Below, one piece after another: positions 8,543 through 16,539 of a DNA stretch of 24,127 nucleotides (positions are counted from its first letter, which is position 1; each line of letters opens with the position of its first letter). This stretch comes from Coneutiohabitans thermophilus (GTDB taxonomy: Bacteria > Zhuqueibacterota > Zhuqueibacteria > Zhuqueibacterales > Zhuqueibacteraceae), in NCBI GenBank assembly GCA_034505235.1, contig JAPDQY010000096.1, positions 1 through 24,127 on the forward strand, read 5' to 3'. Below the pieces are notes generated by a model. That model was not told the origin of the DNA. It saw only the letters and a program-made list of their open reading frames with translations, and did no database searches. The position numbers and the translations under genes were made by a program.

Positions 8543-9309
8543 AGATGACAGTGAAAGCGGCCCCAGTGGCGTTGCAAGAACAGACGCATGAGGGCACGAG
8601 GGCGATCACTCCTTCCACGGCGTCGTCGCGCCGGACCCCGGCACCGCAACGCCGGTTGCGTGCCAACCGGCCGCTGGCTGTCACCACCGCGCAGGACAAA
8701 TTCACCGTTCTGGTGCTCGCGCCGCAGCGGGGTGAGCGTGTGCTGGAAGTGGGCTGCGGCAACGGCCATCGCCTGTCGTTGATTGCAGCAGCCGGTGCCA
8801 CGGCGGTCGGCGTGGAGGCCTCCCCCGAGCGCTTGCGGGCCGCCCGCCGCCGCTTTCCGGAAAAAATGCTGCTGCAATGTGATCTCGCGCAACCTCTGCC
8901 CCTGGCGGGCGGCTGTTTCGATGCGATTCTGTGCGTGATCGTGGGCGAACATCCCGAGCGCATGCCCGCTTTGTTGCGCGAAATGCAGCGCGTGCTGCGG
9001 CCGGGCGGCCGGATCGTGTTGTCGCTGCACTATCCCAACATTTTCATCGCGGCCGACCACCACAAGGCGCCGGCGAATCTCGAGATCAATTTTTATGAAG
9101 TCGATTTCGAGATGCGCTCCGGCCCGTTCCGCTTTTTCCCGCAAGATTATGTCACCGCCCTCCATCAAGCCGGTTTTTACGACGTGCGGCAGCATGAAGA
9201 TGGCAACCCGGGCGCCACGCCCCCTGGCGGCAAACCGTTGTCGGCGGCGCCTTCCGCATTTCCCACGCAGGTGGTTTTGCAAGCCGTGCGTCCCCATCTG
9301 CATGGTTGA
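8539..9309 (+). CDS. Class I SAM-dependent methyltransferase (Methyltransf_11 type)
   Basis: This 256-residue protein has a typical Rossmann methyltransferase core: motif I VLEVGCGNGHRL, an acidic residue at GVEAS, the post-motif CDLAQPLPL and EMQRVLRPGGRIVLSLHYP. The family methylates small molecules, proteins or lipids; nothing here indicates the substrate. There is no SPPY or NPPY motif, so it is not a classical amino-DNA methyltransferase. Its ATG overlaps the stop of the upstream nuclease candidate (ATGA at 8539-8542), implying co-translation. A second ATG two codons downstream (8545) is an alternative start. The first ~45 residues are basic and low in recognisable structure. Confidence 0.85.
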   Translation: MKMTVKAAPVALQEQTHEGTRAITPSTASSRRTPAPQRRLRANRPLAVTTAQDKFTVLVLAPQRGERVLEVGCGNGHRLSLIAAAGATAVGVEASPERLRAARRRFPEKMLLQCDLAQPLPLAGGCFDAILCVIVGEHPERMPALLREMQRVLRPGGRIVLSLHYPNIFIAADHHKAPANLEINFYEVDFEMRSGPFRFFPQDYVTALHQAGFYDVRQHEDGNPGATPPGGKPLSAAPSAFPTQVVLQAVRPHLHG

Positions 9310-9324
9310 AGCTGAAAATATCGC

Positions 9325-9353
9325 TTGACAAGCCGGCTTCTTTTCTCTATTTT
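9325..9353 (+). promoter_or_regulatory. Likely promoter of the lipoprotein protease gene
   Basis: A perfect TTGACA (9325-9330) is followed after 17 bp by TATTTT (9348-9353) and then C. The following sequence is AT-rich, with a second TATAAT-like box at 9367-9372. The start codon is about 245 bp downstream, so the leader would be long. The 289-bp interval between genes contains no coding frame that I can support. Confidence 0.5.
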
Positions 9354-9598
9354 CGCCGCAATTTTTTATAATATAGCGCGAAGCTGCCAACTTTTCCCAT
9401 CCCCTTTTGTGCCTGACGCGGACCTGCCGCGACGTGTGCGGCCTCTGCAGTCCGCCCGTCTGCGATGGTGCCGTTTTCTCCCGAGCGATTCCAGCCCACG
9501 CGAAGGCAAATTTTGGCTCTCGACCGCTGTTGTGAACGATAAAACCGAAAAGCGTCCATAGTAACCCTGTCGTCTCATCACAAAAGAGGAGCAAGGTT

Positions 9599-10738
9599 AT
9601 GCAGAACTCGTGGCGTCGTTCTTCCGGGTGGCGGGTGGTGGCTTTGTTCGTGCTCTCCGCATTGGTCTGGACGGGCTGTACGAGCAATTACGACACGCCC
9701 GTGGATCCGCAGGCCAGCCAGCAAGTCGTGACGCTGGGCAAGGATAATCCGCAAATTCAGGCAGTGATGGCAGTCCAGGACCGTCACACCCCAAGCTTGA
9801 TGGCGATTCCCGGCGTGGTCGGCACCGCCACCGGCTTGACGGATGACGGCCGGCCGGCCATTTTGGTATTCACCAAAACCGACATCATGACACCGGCGCT
9901 GGCCAAGGGGCGCGTGGCTCCCCTCCCTGAAAGCATCGAAGGCGTACCGGTGGTGGTTGAGGTGACCGGTGAGTTTCGTGCCATGAAGAGCGGTGGTGGC
10001 GGAGTGAGCCACACGGCCAAGCAAACCCCACCGATCCAGCTCGGCACCTCCGGCGGCTGGCGTTATGACCTGGCCAACGGCTATTGCTGCGGCGGCACGC
10101 TGGGCTCCTTGATTCAAAAAGGTGGGACGCAATACATCCTGAGCAACTATCACGTTTTGTATGCCGACATTGTCAGCGGCGGCAACAGCCGCACGGCACA
10201 ACCGGGCGACCCGGTGATTCAGCCCGGTCTGATTGATGTCAGTTGCAATGCCAATAACGCCCAGAATGTGGCCACCCTGGTGAGCAACGGCGGCACACTG
10301 CCCGGCGCCAACATCGACGCCGGCATCGCGGCGGTGATCTCGGGCATGGTGAGAACCGACGGCGCCATCCTCGAAATCGGCACGCTGTCGGCGAACACGG
10401 TTGCCGCTGCCCTCAATCAAGCGGTCAAGAAGAGCGGGCGCACCACCGGCCTGACGCGCAGCACGGTCAGTGGCCTGAATGCCACGGTAAGCGTGACTTA
10501 TGACAACGAATGCGCGGGCGGCACGGCTTTCACCAAGACCTTTACCGGTCAAATTGTCGTCAAGAACCGGCGCAGCTCGTTTTTGAACTCCGGCGATTCC
10601 GGTTCGTTGATGGTCGAAGATGTGAGCACCAAACCACGCGCCATCGGCCTGCTTTACGCCGGCAGTTCGACCTCGGCGATTGCCAATCCCATCAATGAAG
10701 TGTTGAGTTATTACGGTGCGACGATGGTCGGCAACTGA
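9599..10738 (+). CDS. Trypsin-fold (S1-like) serine protease, predicted lipoprotein
   Basis: This 379-residue exported protein has a hydrophobic signal (residues 11-26) ending in WTGC, so C27 is the probable lipidated cysteine. The lipobox is imperfect (Trp at -3). Residues about 50-130 form a small domain, with LMAIPGVVGTATG and SIEGVPVVVEVTGEFRAM, that recurs in the next gene. From about 150 onward lies a chymotrypsin-like protease: CCGGTLG (163-169), SNYHVL with H185, NIDAGIA with D240, and SGDSGS with S334. All three catalytic residues are therefore present. It also has a GRTTGLT motif (280-286), typical of this protease type. The start ATG has AGAGGAGC (9585-9592) upstream. Location is inferred as envelope or periplasm. 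The N-terminal domain may act as a propeptide-like or regulatory module; that is inference. Confidence 0.85.
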   Translation: MQNSWRRSSGWRVVALFVLSALVWTGCTSNYDTPVDPQASQQVVTLGKDNPQIQAVMAVQDRHTPSLMAIPGVVGTATGLTDDGRPAILVFTKTDIMTPALAKGRVAPLPESIEGVPVVVEVTGEFRAMKSGGGGVSHTAKQTPPIQLGTSGGWRYDLANGYCCGGTLGSLIQKGGTQYILSNYHVLYADIVSGGNSRTAQPGDPVIQPGLIDVSCNANNAQNVATLVSNGGTLPGANIDAGIAAVISGMVRTDGAILEIGTLSANTVAAALNQAVKKSGRTTGLTRSTVSGLNATVSVTYDNECAGGTAFTKTFTGQIVVKNRRSSFLNSGDSGSLMVEDVSTKPRAIGLLYAGSSTSAIANPINEVLSYYGATMVGN

Positions 10739-10782
10739 CAGCGAGCGGTTGGTTGCATCGCAAACCGGTGGATAGGCAGAAT

Positions 10783-10826
10783 GAACGCCTGCTTTCCGAG
10801 GCTGCGGGAGGCAGGCGTTCGCTTTT
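10783..10826 (+). terminator. Hairpin terminator/attenuator between the protease and small lipoprotein genes
   Basis: GAACGCCTGC (10783-10792) and GCAGGCGTTC (10811-10820) form a perfect 10-bp stem that extends by wobble pairs around an 8-nt loop, followed by GCTTTTA. It starts 45 bp after the protease stop and ends at the first possible ATG of the next gene (10827). It could therefore reduce read-through and hide that start. Confidence 0.6.
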
Positions 10827-10841
10827 ATGAGCGATGGAAAA

Positions 10842-11174
10842 ATGAAAACAAGTCTGGCAATAGTGCGATGCTTGTCCCTGCCCGGCCTGCTGTTGTTTGC
10901 CGCCATGGCCTGTCAAAATCAGATCAAAGAAGAGAATCGGGACCAAGGGCGCATACCGGTGCGTGACATCAATCAAGTGATGCAGGATCATACCGCGGAG
11001 TGGATGGCGTTGCCGGGCGTGGTGGGCGTTTATATTGGCGCGCAGGAAAACGGCCGGTTGTGTATTCGCGTGATGGTGGTGGAAAAAACCGAGGCACTCG
11101 AGCAGAAGATTCCCCGCAGCGTGGAAGGCCATCCCGTCGAAATCGAGGAAACCGGTGAAATTCGCCCAATGTAG
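10842..11174 (+). CDS. Small lipoprotein, stand-alone copy of the protease's N-terminal domain
   Basis: This predicted lipoprotein of about 110 residues has a signal peptide with the hydrophobic run LPGLLLFAAMAC and probable lipidation at that Cys. The mature part parallels residues 55-129 of the upstream protease: WMALPGVVGVYIG aligns with LMAIPGVVGTATG, and SVEGHPVEIEETGEIRPM with SIEGVPVVVEVTGEFRAM. It stops exactly where the protease's catalytic domain would begin. The ATG at 10842 is preferred because the in-frame ATG at 10827 follows directly on the hairpin and has no ribosome-binding site; the RBS for 10842 is itself weak (GATGGA). The function is not known. A free inhibitor/propeptide or a diverged paralogue are both possible. 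Confidence 0.75.
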   Translation: MKTSLAIVRCLSLPGLLLFAAMACQNQIKEENRDQGRIPVRDINQVMQDHTAEWMALPGVVGVYIGAQENGRLCIRVMVVEKTEALEQKIPRSVEGHPVEIEETGEIRPM

Positions 11175-11234
11175 GCAGAGAGGCCCGCAGCGGTGGCCGC
11201 AGCCGGGAGTACGGTTTGCCGGAATGCTTTTGCA

Positions 11235-11259
11235 GGCGGGAATGCCGGTTCCCGCCCTT
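11235..11259 (+). terminator. Inverted repeat between convergent genes, weak terminator
   Basis: GGCGGGAA (11235-11242) and TTCCCGCC (11249-11256) form a perfect 8-bp stem with loop TGCCGG, followed only by CTTG. It lies between the converging small lipoprotein and SpeE-like genes. The lack of a real T-run makes its strength doubtful. Confidence 0.4.
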
Positions 11260-11279
11260 GGCACAGTGCGATCAGCATC

Positions 11280-12818
11280 CTACCAACTGAGGCCACTCTC
11301 CCTGAAGTAGTCGTGCAAGTCCTGGCGTGCCACCAGATTCACCTGCTCCGACCAAAGCTCAACCGGGTTCCAGTCATCGGACAGGACCGGTGCGCGGCGG
11401 GTGTTTGGCACGAAGCGATTATCCCAGGCATGAACGCGTTGATAGTCCATGCTGAAGCGATAATCGGGATCGGCGTAATTGCGCTCGAGTTCGCGCAGCA
11501 GCGTCACCGGCCGGTCGGCCGCGAGCAAAATCACATTGCCCAGGCGGTTGGGCGGTTCTGCGATCGGCAGCGCCAGGACATGCTGGAAATGCTGCTGCAG
11601 CGTGGCGGTCAGGCTGCGCGTGAGAATGTGATGCCAGCCCACGGTCTCGACATTGATCGCCAGCACGCCCTCGGGGCGCAGCCGTGAGCGCATTAATGCG
11701 AAAGCCTCCCGCGTGACGAGATGAAAGGGGATGGCGCTGCTGCCGAAGGCATCCAGAATGATGACATCGTAACTGTCCGCCCGGGTGGAAAGAAACTGCC
11801 GGCCATCGGCATGGTGAATGCGAGCCTGCGAGGAGTCCAGCGCAAAATAGCGCAGCGCCATTTTGGTGACCGCCGGATCGATTTCCACTGCGCTGACGTT
11901 CCAGCCGGCGCGTGCGAAGTTTTTGATCACCGAGCCGCCGCCCACACCGATGACCAGCAGGTCGCCCGGCTGAACGAAGAGTTTTTTGACGATATCCAAA
12001 ACCCCGACGTAGGGGAAAGTGGATTCCAAAAATTCCGGTTCGACAATGGTGTGAATGCCGCCGTCAATCAAGAGATGGCGGCCGGCCTCGGTTTCGAGCA
12101 CGCGCAACTCGGCATAGGTGCTGTGTTCAACAGCCAGCAGCCCGTGTTCCGGCCGGGCTTGTGCCATTGGCAGGGCAGCGCTCAGGCTTGCGCCCAGCAG
12201 CAGGAGCAGCAGTCCGGTGAGGGCACCGGTGCTGGAGTTTCGTGACAATGCGAAGCCGAAGGCGGCAGTAACCAGCAGCGTCAGGCCAATTGCCAGCATC
12301 AGCCGGCTGACACCAATGTTGGGTATGAGGAAAAAGCCGGTGAGCAGCGCGGAGAGTACGCTGCCAATAGTGGAAAGAGCATAGAGATCCCCCGCGGTGC
12401 GGCCAACTTCTGCGAGACTGACCGCGCGCAGCCGGAGCGCGTATGGGCTCACCATGCCGAGCAAGGTCAGCGGTGGCGCGAACAAAACGAAGGCAGCCAC
12501 CAGCACCGCGAAGCGCAAACCCAATGGTTCGGCCAAATAAAGCAGCGGCTGTTTCAGCCACGGGATGAGAATCAACCACAGACTAGCCAGAGCCAGCAGG
12601 CTGCATAGCCGGGTGAGCTGCGGCCCACGATCCGCCCAGCGGCCGCCCAGCACATAGCCCAGGCTGAGCGCCGCCAGCGTAACGGTGATCAGTGCCGACC
12701 AGAGGAACAGGCTGACGCCATAGAACGGGCCGAGAATGCGCGTGCCCAGAATCTCAACGGCCAGCACCGCCGCGCCAGAAACAAACACCACAAAGTAGAT
12801 GAACCATTGCTTTGCCAT
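11280..12818 (-). CDS. Membrane-fused spermidine synthase-like protein
   Basis: This 512-residue protein has roughly seven to eight membrane segments in its first ~215 residues (FVSGAAVLAVEILGTRILGP and following), then a soluble SAM/decarboxy-SAM Rossmann domain. In that domain GVGGGS (291-296), E312, HADGR (336-340) and YDVIILDAF with D356 are visible, as in polyamine aminopropyltransferase-fold proteins. The motif after D356 reads AFGSSAIPFHL rather than the DSSDP-like loop of true spermidine synthases, so real polyamine synthesis is doubtful and the substrate is unknown. The start chosen is MAKQWF at 12818, with GGGAG about 8 bp upstream. The frame extends to 12893, but the extra 25 residues do not resemble the family. 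It converges on the small lipoprotein gene and is separated from the TonB receptor by 90 bp on the same strand. Confidence 0.85.
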   Translation of the reverse strand: MAKQWFIYFVVFVSGAAVLAVEILGTRILGPFYGVSLFLWSALITVTLAALSLGYVLGGRWADRGPQLTRLCSLLALASLWLILIPWLKQPLLYLAEPLGLRFAVLVAAFVLFAPPLTLLGMVSPYALRLRAVSLAEVGRTAGDLYALSTIGSVLSALLTGFFLIPNIGVSRLMLAIGLTLLVTAAFGFALSRNSSTGALTGLLLLLLGASLSAALPMAQARPEHGLLAVEHSTYAELRVLETEAGRHLLIDGGIHTIVEPEFLESTFPYVGVLDIVKKLFVQPGDLLVIGVGGGSVIKNFARAGWNVSAVEIDPAVTKMALRYFALDSSQARIHHADGRQFLSTRADSYDVIILDAFGSSAIPFHLVTREAFALMRSRLRPEGVLAINVETVGWHHILTRSLTATLQQHFQHVLALPIAEPPNRLGNVILLAADRPVTLLRELERNYADPDYRFSMDYQRVHAWDNRFVPNTRRAPVLSDDWNPVELWSEQVNLVARQDLHDYFRESGLSW

Positions 12819-12908
12819 GTGCAAGCTCCCGCCTCGGAATTTTGCCATCGGTGATCGATTGGCCAATATACATTCGAGGCGGGCGGAAAGCAAATGCGAA
12901 AACCCATT

Positions 12909-15041
12909 TCAGAATGTGTATCTGCTGCCCACTTGCAGCAGCCGCGGCATGCCCACTTGAATCCCACGGGTACGATCGACGATGTAGGTCTTGTCGGCCA
13001 GGTTCTTGACCGTGGCGAAGAATGTCAGATGCGCCGCCCACAGGTGAACGTTGAGAGCCGCATTGAAGATGGTGTAGGCCTCGATCTTGCCGCGTTGCCC
13101 GTCGTCGGTGGGGGTCACGGTGTTGGCGAAATCGGCAAATTGCTCACCCACATGCACGGTCTCCACCTGCACCTCCCAGCCCCGCCGCGAGTAGCCGGCG
13201 GCCAGCGTGAGCAAGTGTTCCGGCGCATAGGGTTGGCGTTTGCCGGCGGCACTGCCCGCGACAATCGCTCTGTTCACCACTTGCGTGAACGGGGTGGTCT
13301 GCTCGGCTTGTGGCAGCCACGTGTATGCGCCGTCGCAGAAGAGACCGTTGGAGAAGGCCTGGCGCCCGGACAACTCGATGCCTTGAAACAAGGCTTTGCC
13401 CTGGGAAAGCGGCGTGCCGCCACCGGCAATCGAACCGACGGCAATCAGTCGCCTGAAAGCATTGCGAAACAGCGTAACCTGCAGCAAACTGGCGGAGGCG
13501 GATTGCACGCGCGCCCCCAGCTCCCAGTTGGTTGATTCCTCTGCTTCGACTTCCGTGGAGGTGCCGCTGCCGTCGATGACGTCTTCGGTGCGCGGCGGTG
13601 CGAAACCGCGGTGCACGCCGGTGAAGAGGGTGACCATGCCCGCGGGATTCCAGGTGATGCCCAGGCTCGGAATCCATTTCCCCAATTTATCTGAACCGGT
13701 ATTGCCGCCGGGCAGGCGGTTGGTGCGCGACGAGTTGATTTGTTCATGGCGCAGGCCGGGCGTCACCGACCAGGCGCCGAAGAGAAAACGGTTGGCAAGG
13801 AAGGCAGAGAAGGCGGCTGTTTCGCGCAGATTGTTTTCTGCCAGCACGCCCGTGCGGGCCGTGGGCGAAGAGCCATTGATTTGCTTGCGGTCTTGCTTCT
13901 CGAAATGCGCCTTGACACCGGCGTGCAGCTCACCGGCGACACCAAAAGCCGCATGTATGAGCCTCACACGCGGTTCGATCCCCCAGGTTGTATACACGCG
14001 CAGACGGCCTTGCACCGAGTTGAGGGCATTGACATTGACCGGCCGGCCGGCGAGGCGATCATCGCGGAAGGCCGTGCCCGCCGCGCCGCCTTGCGTATCG
14101 GTTGTCGAACTGGATTGCCGCCACCAATCGCGTTTGAAATTGGCATAGTAAAAATTGGTGGTCAATGCAGCATTCGCGCTGCATTGCAGATTGTGAGTCG
14201 AAGAAACGCCGTGGCGTTGCGCCTCGAAGCGGTCGTTTTTGAAGGGATTGTAGCGCGGCCCGAAATTGCGAAACTCTGCCTCGGTGATGCCGCTGTAGCT
14301 GACGGTGGAATTCTCGGTAAAGAGATTGGCGCGCAGTGTGAATGCCTGGCTGGCGCCCAGCGGCACCACGGCTTTGAAGCTCAAATCATTCAAATTCGAG
14401 TTGATGTTGTCGCGCGCCCCCTCGCCCTGCTTGCGGGTGAAATCCAGCACCGTACGATGGCCGCCCAAGCGCAGTTTGCCGTCAAAGAAACCCCTGCTGC
14501 CGCCGGCGATTGCAGCGAAGCCACCGAACCTGTTTAGAGGCGCCGGTGTGATGTAGTTGATGATGCCACCAATGGTCTGCGGGCCAAAGAGAATCTGCTC
14601 TGCGCCCTTCAGCAATTCGATGCGCTCAAAGCGGTCGATGGGTGGATGATAATAGCTGGCATTGTCACCATATGGTGCATAAGCCAGCGGCACGCCGTCT
14701 TCGAGCAGGGTGATCTTGGTCGAGCGCGTGGGATTCAAGCCGCGTATCCCGAGGTTGGGCCGCAAGCCAAAACCCTCCTCATCGCGCGCATTCACCCCCG
14801 GCAGTTTGCGCACCGCTTCATTGACGGTGAAGGGACGGCTGATTTCCAGCGCGCGCAGGCCCAGTACATTCGCACTGCCCGGAAGCGACGCCAGATTTTC
14901 CGGCTTGCCCACGACCACGACCTCGGGCATCTTGTAAGAAGTGTCTGCGAAAGTGGCGGGCGTCTGTTGCCGGGCTGAAAGTGCACCAGTACCAAGAACA
15001 AGCAGCAGTATGGGCGAAAGCATACGATGAGCGATGGACAT
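12909..15041 (-). CDS. TonB-dependent outer-membrane receptor, FecA-like
   Basis: This 710-residue outer-membrane transporter starts with a signal peptide (residues 1-23). A plug domain spans about 45-165 and is recognisable by VVVVGKPENL, GVNARDEEGFGLRPNLGIRGL, LLEDGVPLAYAPYGD and LLKGAEQILFGPQTIGGIINYI. A ~540-residue beta-barrel follows and ends in the canonical C-terminal aromatic (SRYTF). The plug resembles that of ferric dicitrate/siderophore receptors of the FecA group. No extra N-terminal signalling domain is evident. AGGAGG lies 8 bp before the ATG, so the start is secure. It diverges from a DtxR-type regulator and feo genes, which supports an iron substrate and iron-repressed expression. 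The exact ligand cannot be read from sequence. Confidence 0.93.
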   Translation of the reverse strand: MSIAHRMLSPILLLVLGTGALSARQQTPATFADTSYKMPEVVVVGKPENLASLPGSANVLGLRALEISRPFTVNEAVRKLPGVNARDEEGFGLRPNLGIRGLNPTRSTKITLLEDGVPLAYAPYGDNASYYHPPIDRFERIELLKGAEQILFGPQTIGGIINYITPAPLNRFGGFAAIAGGSRGFFDGKLRLGGHRTVLDFTRKQGEGARDNINSNLNDLSFKAVVPLGASQAFTLRANLFTENSTVSYSGITEAEFRNFGPRYNPFKNDRFEAQRHGVSSTHNLQCSANAALTTNFYYANFKRDWWRQSSSTTDTQGGAAGTAFRDDRLAGRPVNVNALNSVQGRLRVYTTWGIEPRVRLIHAAFGVAGELHAGVKAHFEKQDRKQINGSSPTARTGVLAENNLRETAAFSAFLANRFLFGAWSVTPGLRHEQINSSRTNRLPGGNTGSDKLGKWIPSLGITWNPAGMVTLFTGVHRGFAPPRTEDVIDGSGTSTEVEAEESTNWELGARVQSASASLLQVTLFRNAFRRLIAVGSIAGGGTPLSQGKALFQGIELSGRQAFSNGLFCDGAYTWLPQAEQTTPFTQVVNRAIVAGSAAGKRQPYAPEHLLTLAAGYSRRGWEVQVETVHVGEQFADFANTVTPTDDGQRGKIEAYTIFNAALNVHLWAAHLTFFATVKNLADKTYIVDRTRGIQVGMPRLLQVGSRYTF

Positions 15042-15343
15042 GACATCTCCTCCTCAATAAGTGATGAGTGGCTCTTTTGTGCGGCTCCTTTGATGAAGTT
15101 CGTGCCGACACAACAGAGGGCAGAAGTATCAGCAACTTATGCAAGTGTCCTGGATAAACCTCACAACATCGTTTTCATGCGCGCCAGAAGGCAACGAACG
15201 ATTTGCTCGCGCAGGAATTTGGTCATTGCAAAGCTTTGCTGACGCCGTCTGGTGGAAGTGTGAAGCGATATATCGAGCCGGAGTTAATGGTGATTTTAAC
15301 TTAAAAAAATCAATAGAGTATTTCTAGTGTATATAAAAAGGTC

Positions 15344-15422
15344 ATTTGATTTATATTTAAATCAAATAGCTGCAATATAATCCATATGAATTCATATTGC
15401 AACAAAAATTTCTAATTAGAAA
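15344..15422. promoter_or_regulatory. Cluster of three palindromes, candidate operators
   Basis: Three AT-rich dyads follow one another. At 15344-15367, ATTTGATTTA and TAAATCAAAT flank TATT. At 15371-15401, TGCAATAT and ATATTGCA flank 15 nt, and ATATGAATTCATAT (15384-15397) is a perfect palindrome overlapping the second arm. At 15409-15422, TTTCTAATTAGAAA is perfect. The last one ends 6 bp before the -35 box of the regulator promoter. They are natural candidates for binding by the DtxR-type protein or another iron regulator, but none matches the textbook DtxR or Fur box. Confidence 0.5.
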
Positions 15423-15428
15423 AAAAAC

Positions 15429-15457
15429 TTGTGAAATTTTTATTCAATGCTTATTTT
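15429..15457 (+). promoter_or_regulatory. Likely promoter of the DtxR-feo operon
   Basis: TTGTGA (15429-15434), a 17-bp spacer and TATTTT (15452-15457) followed by C. The -10 box is the same TATTTTC seen at 9348. The predicted transcript start is about 70 bp before the TTG start codon of the regulator. Confidence 0.5.
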
Positions 15458-15535
15458 CAAACCAACGATTTATTAATAAAACACACACATGTATCGATAG
15501 AAGTGCCAGTCACTTTCAAAGCAGGAGAGATTGCA

Positions 15536-16069
15536 TTGAATACAGCAGTATGGAAAGAGTTCGACCAGAATATCATCAGCCACAGTGGCGCGCATCACTT
15601 GATGGCAATCGACGGGCTGCTGCGCAAGCAGGGCTATGCGCGAGTCACGGACGTGGCGAAAGTACTCAACATCACGCGGGGCAGCGCTTCGATAACGCTC
15701 AAAGCGCTGAAAGAGAGAGGACTGGTTGAAGAGGATGAAAACAAGTTTCTCCATCTCTCCAAACTGGGTACTTCGCTGGCGCAACGGATCGAGTCCAAGC
15801 GCATCATCCTGCTCAAGTTTCTGCGGGATGTGCTGCATGTTTCGCCCGAGCAGGCCGAGATCGATGCCTGCAAGGTCGAACACTTGATCAGCACCGAGAG
15901 CGGCGAATTACTGCTCGCTTTTTTGAAGTTCCTCTTCTCGGGAGATGAGCGCGCCGACGCTTTTCTCAAAGCTTTTCAAAACTACAAGAATGCCTGCGGG
16001 GACATCAAGCAGTGTCCCGTGTGTGAGGTCGAATGCTTGTTCAGCGGGGAAACGGCCGACAGGAAATAA
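15536..16069 (+). CDS. DtxR/MntR-type iron-dependent transcriptional regulator with Cys-rich tail
   Basis: This 177-residue protein has an N-terminal winged helix (GYARVTDVAKVLNITRGSASITLKALKERGLV, residues 33-64) followed by the dimerisation/metal-binding domain. The primary-site trio of DtxR is recognisable as C112, E115 and H116 in ACKVEH. The ancillary-site residues appear replaced: by alignment with DtxR, H79, E83 and H98 correspond to Arg, Leu and Glu. There is no C-terminal SH3-like domain; instead a tail with C154, C160, C163 and C167 (CPVCEVEC) could hold a metal or cluster. The start is TTG at 15536, supported by AGGAGAGA at 15523-15530. An in-frame ATG at 15431 lies between the -35 and -10 elements and is implausible. 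It leads the feoA-feoB genes and probably represses them when iron is sufficient. Confidence 0.85.
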   Translation: MNTAVWKEFDQNIISHSGAHHLMAIDGLLRKQGYARVTDVAKVLNITRGSASITLKALKERGLVEEDENKFLHLSKLGTSLAQRIESKRIILLKFLRDVLHVSPEQAEIDACKVEHLISTESGELLLAFLKFLFSGDERADAFLKAFQNYKNACGDIKQCPVCEVECLFSGETADRK

Positions 16070-16126
16070 ACCGTGCTCCCTTCAACCTTTGGCTGCTGCA
16101 AGTGATCTTCATTTCAGGAAAGGCAT

Positions 16127-16432
16127 ATGATTCCCGGAACAGCAATTGATGCCCGGCCTTTTGGTGAGCATGAAAGACCCGATGGCGCGGCGCAATGGCA
16201 GCCGCTGACTCACCTCAAACCGGGTGAAGAAGGTGTGATCGCCGGCTACCGTGAAGACGTGGGTGAAGACTCCCGGTTGGCTGATCTGGGCTTGATCTCT
16301 GGCGCCGGCGTGCGCATGGTGAAATGTGCCCCGTTGGGCGACCCGTTGCAGCTTTCGGTGCGCGGTTTTCACCTGACCATCAGCAAGCGCATGGCGCAGG
16401 GCATCTGGGTGAAACGGCAGTCCGGCAAGTAA
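16127..16432 (+). CDS. feoA: FeoA-domain protein
   Basis: This 101-residue small cytoplasmic protein has an SH3-like FeoA domain over about residues 26-97: PLTHLKPGEEGVIAGY, LADLGLISGAGVRMV, PLGDPLQLSVRGFHLTISKRMA. FeoA supports Fe2+ import by FeoB. It has about 25 extra N-terminal residues compared with the usual 75-residue form. The ATG at 16127 has AGGAAAGG (16117-16123) just upstream. The domain is homologous to the SH3 domain missing from the adjacent DtxR-type regulator. It lies 57 bp after the regulator and 107 bp before feoB, on the same strand and probably in one operon. Confidence 0.9.
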   Translation: MIPGTAIDARPFGEHERPDGAAQWQPLTHLKPGEEGVIAGYREDVGEDSRLADLGLISGAGVRMVKCAPLGDPLQLSVRGFHLTISKRMAQGIWVKRQSGK

Positions 16433-16539
16433 GGCGGTTTTCTGGGAAATGTGACGGGCGGAAGTGACTTGTCAGAGACGCGGGGAGTTCCATTTCAAGC
16501 TTCATGGGCAGGGGCGGATAAAAGACAGGTGAGGGAGAG

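Larger units (their letters stand above)
15042..15535. other. AT-rich divergent control region of the iron locus, 494 bp
   Basis: No gene is present. The right half (about 15280-15480) is much more AT-rich than the rest of the window. It contains several palindromes, listed separately, and a promoter toward the DtxR gene. A perfect 12-bp palindrome, GCAAAGCTTTGC, lies at 15228-15239 nearer the receptor. A possible receptor promoter on the - strand (TTGTGA, then CATAAG after 19 bp, near 15136-15166) is weak. Confidence 0.6.

Noticed and set aside
13960..13985. tRNA T-arm-like GGTTCGATCC
   Set aside because: It lies within the TonB receptor barrel, and no acceptor, D or anticodon arms can be drawn around it.
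15431..15535. Upstream ATG start for the DtxR-type regulator
   Set aside because: This ATG falls inside the predicted promoter and adds 35 residues unlike the family; the TTG at 15536 has a strong ribosome-binding site.
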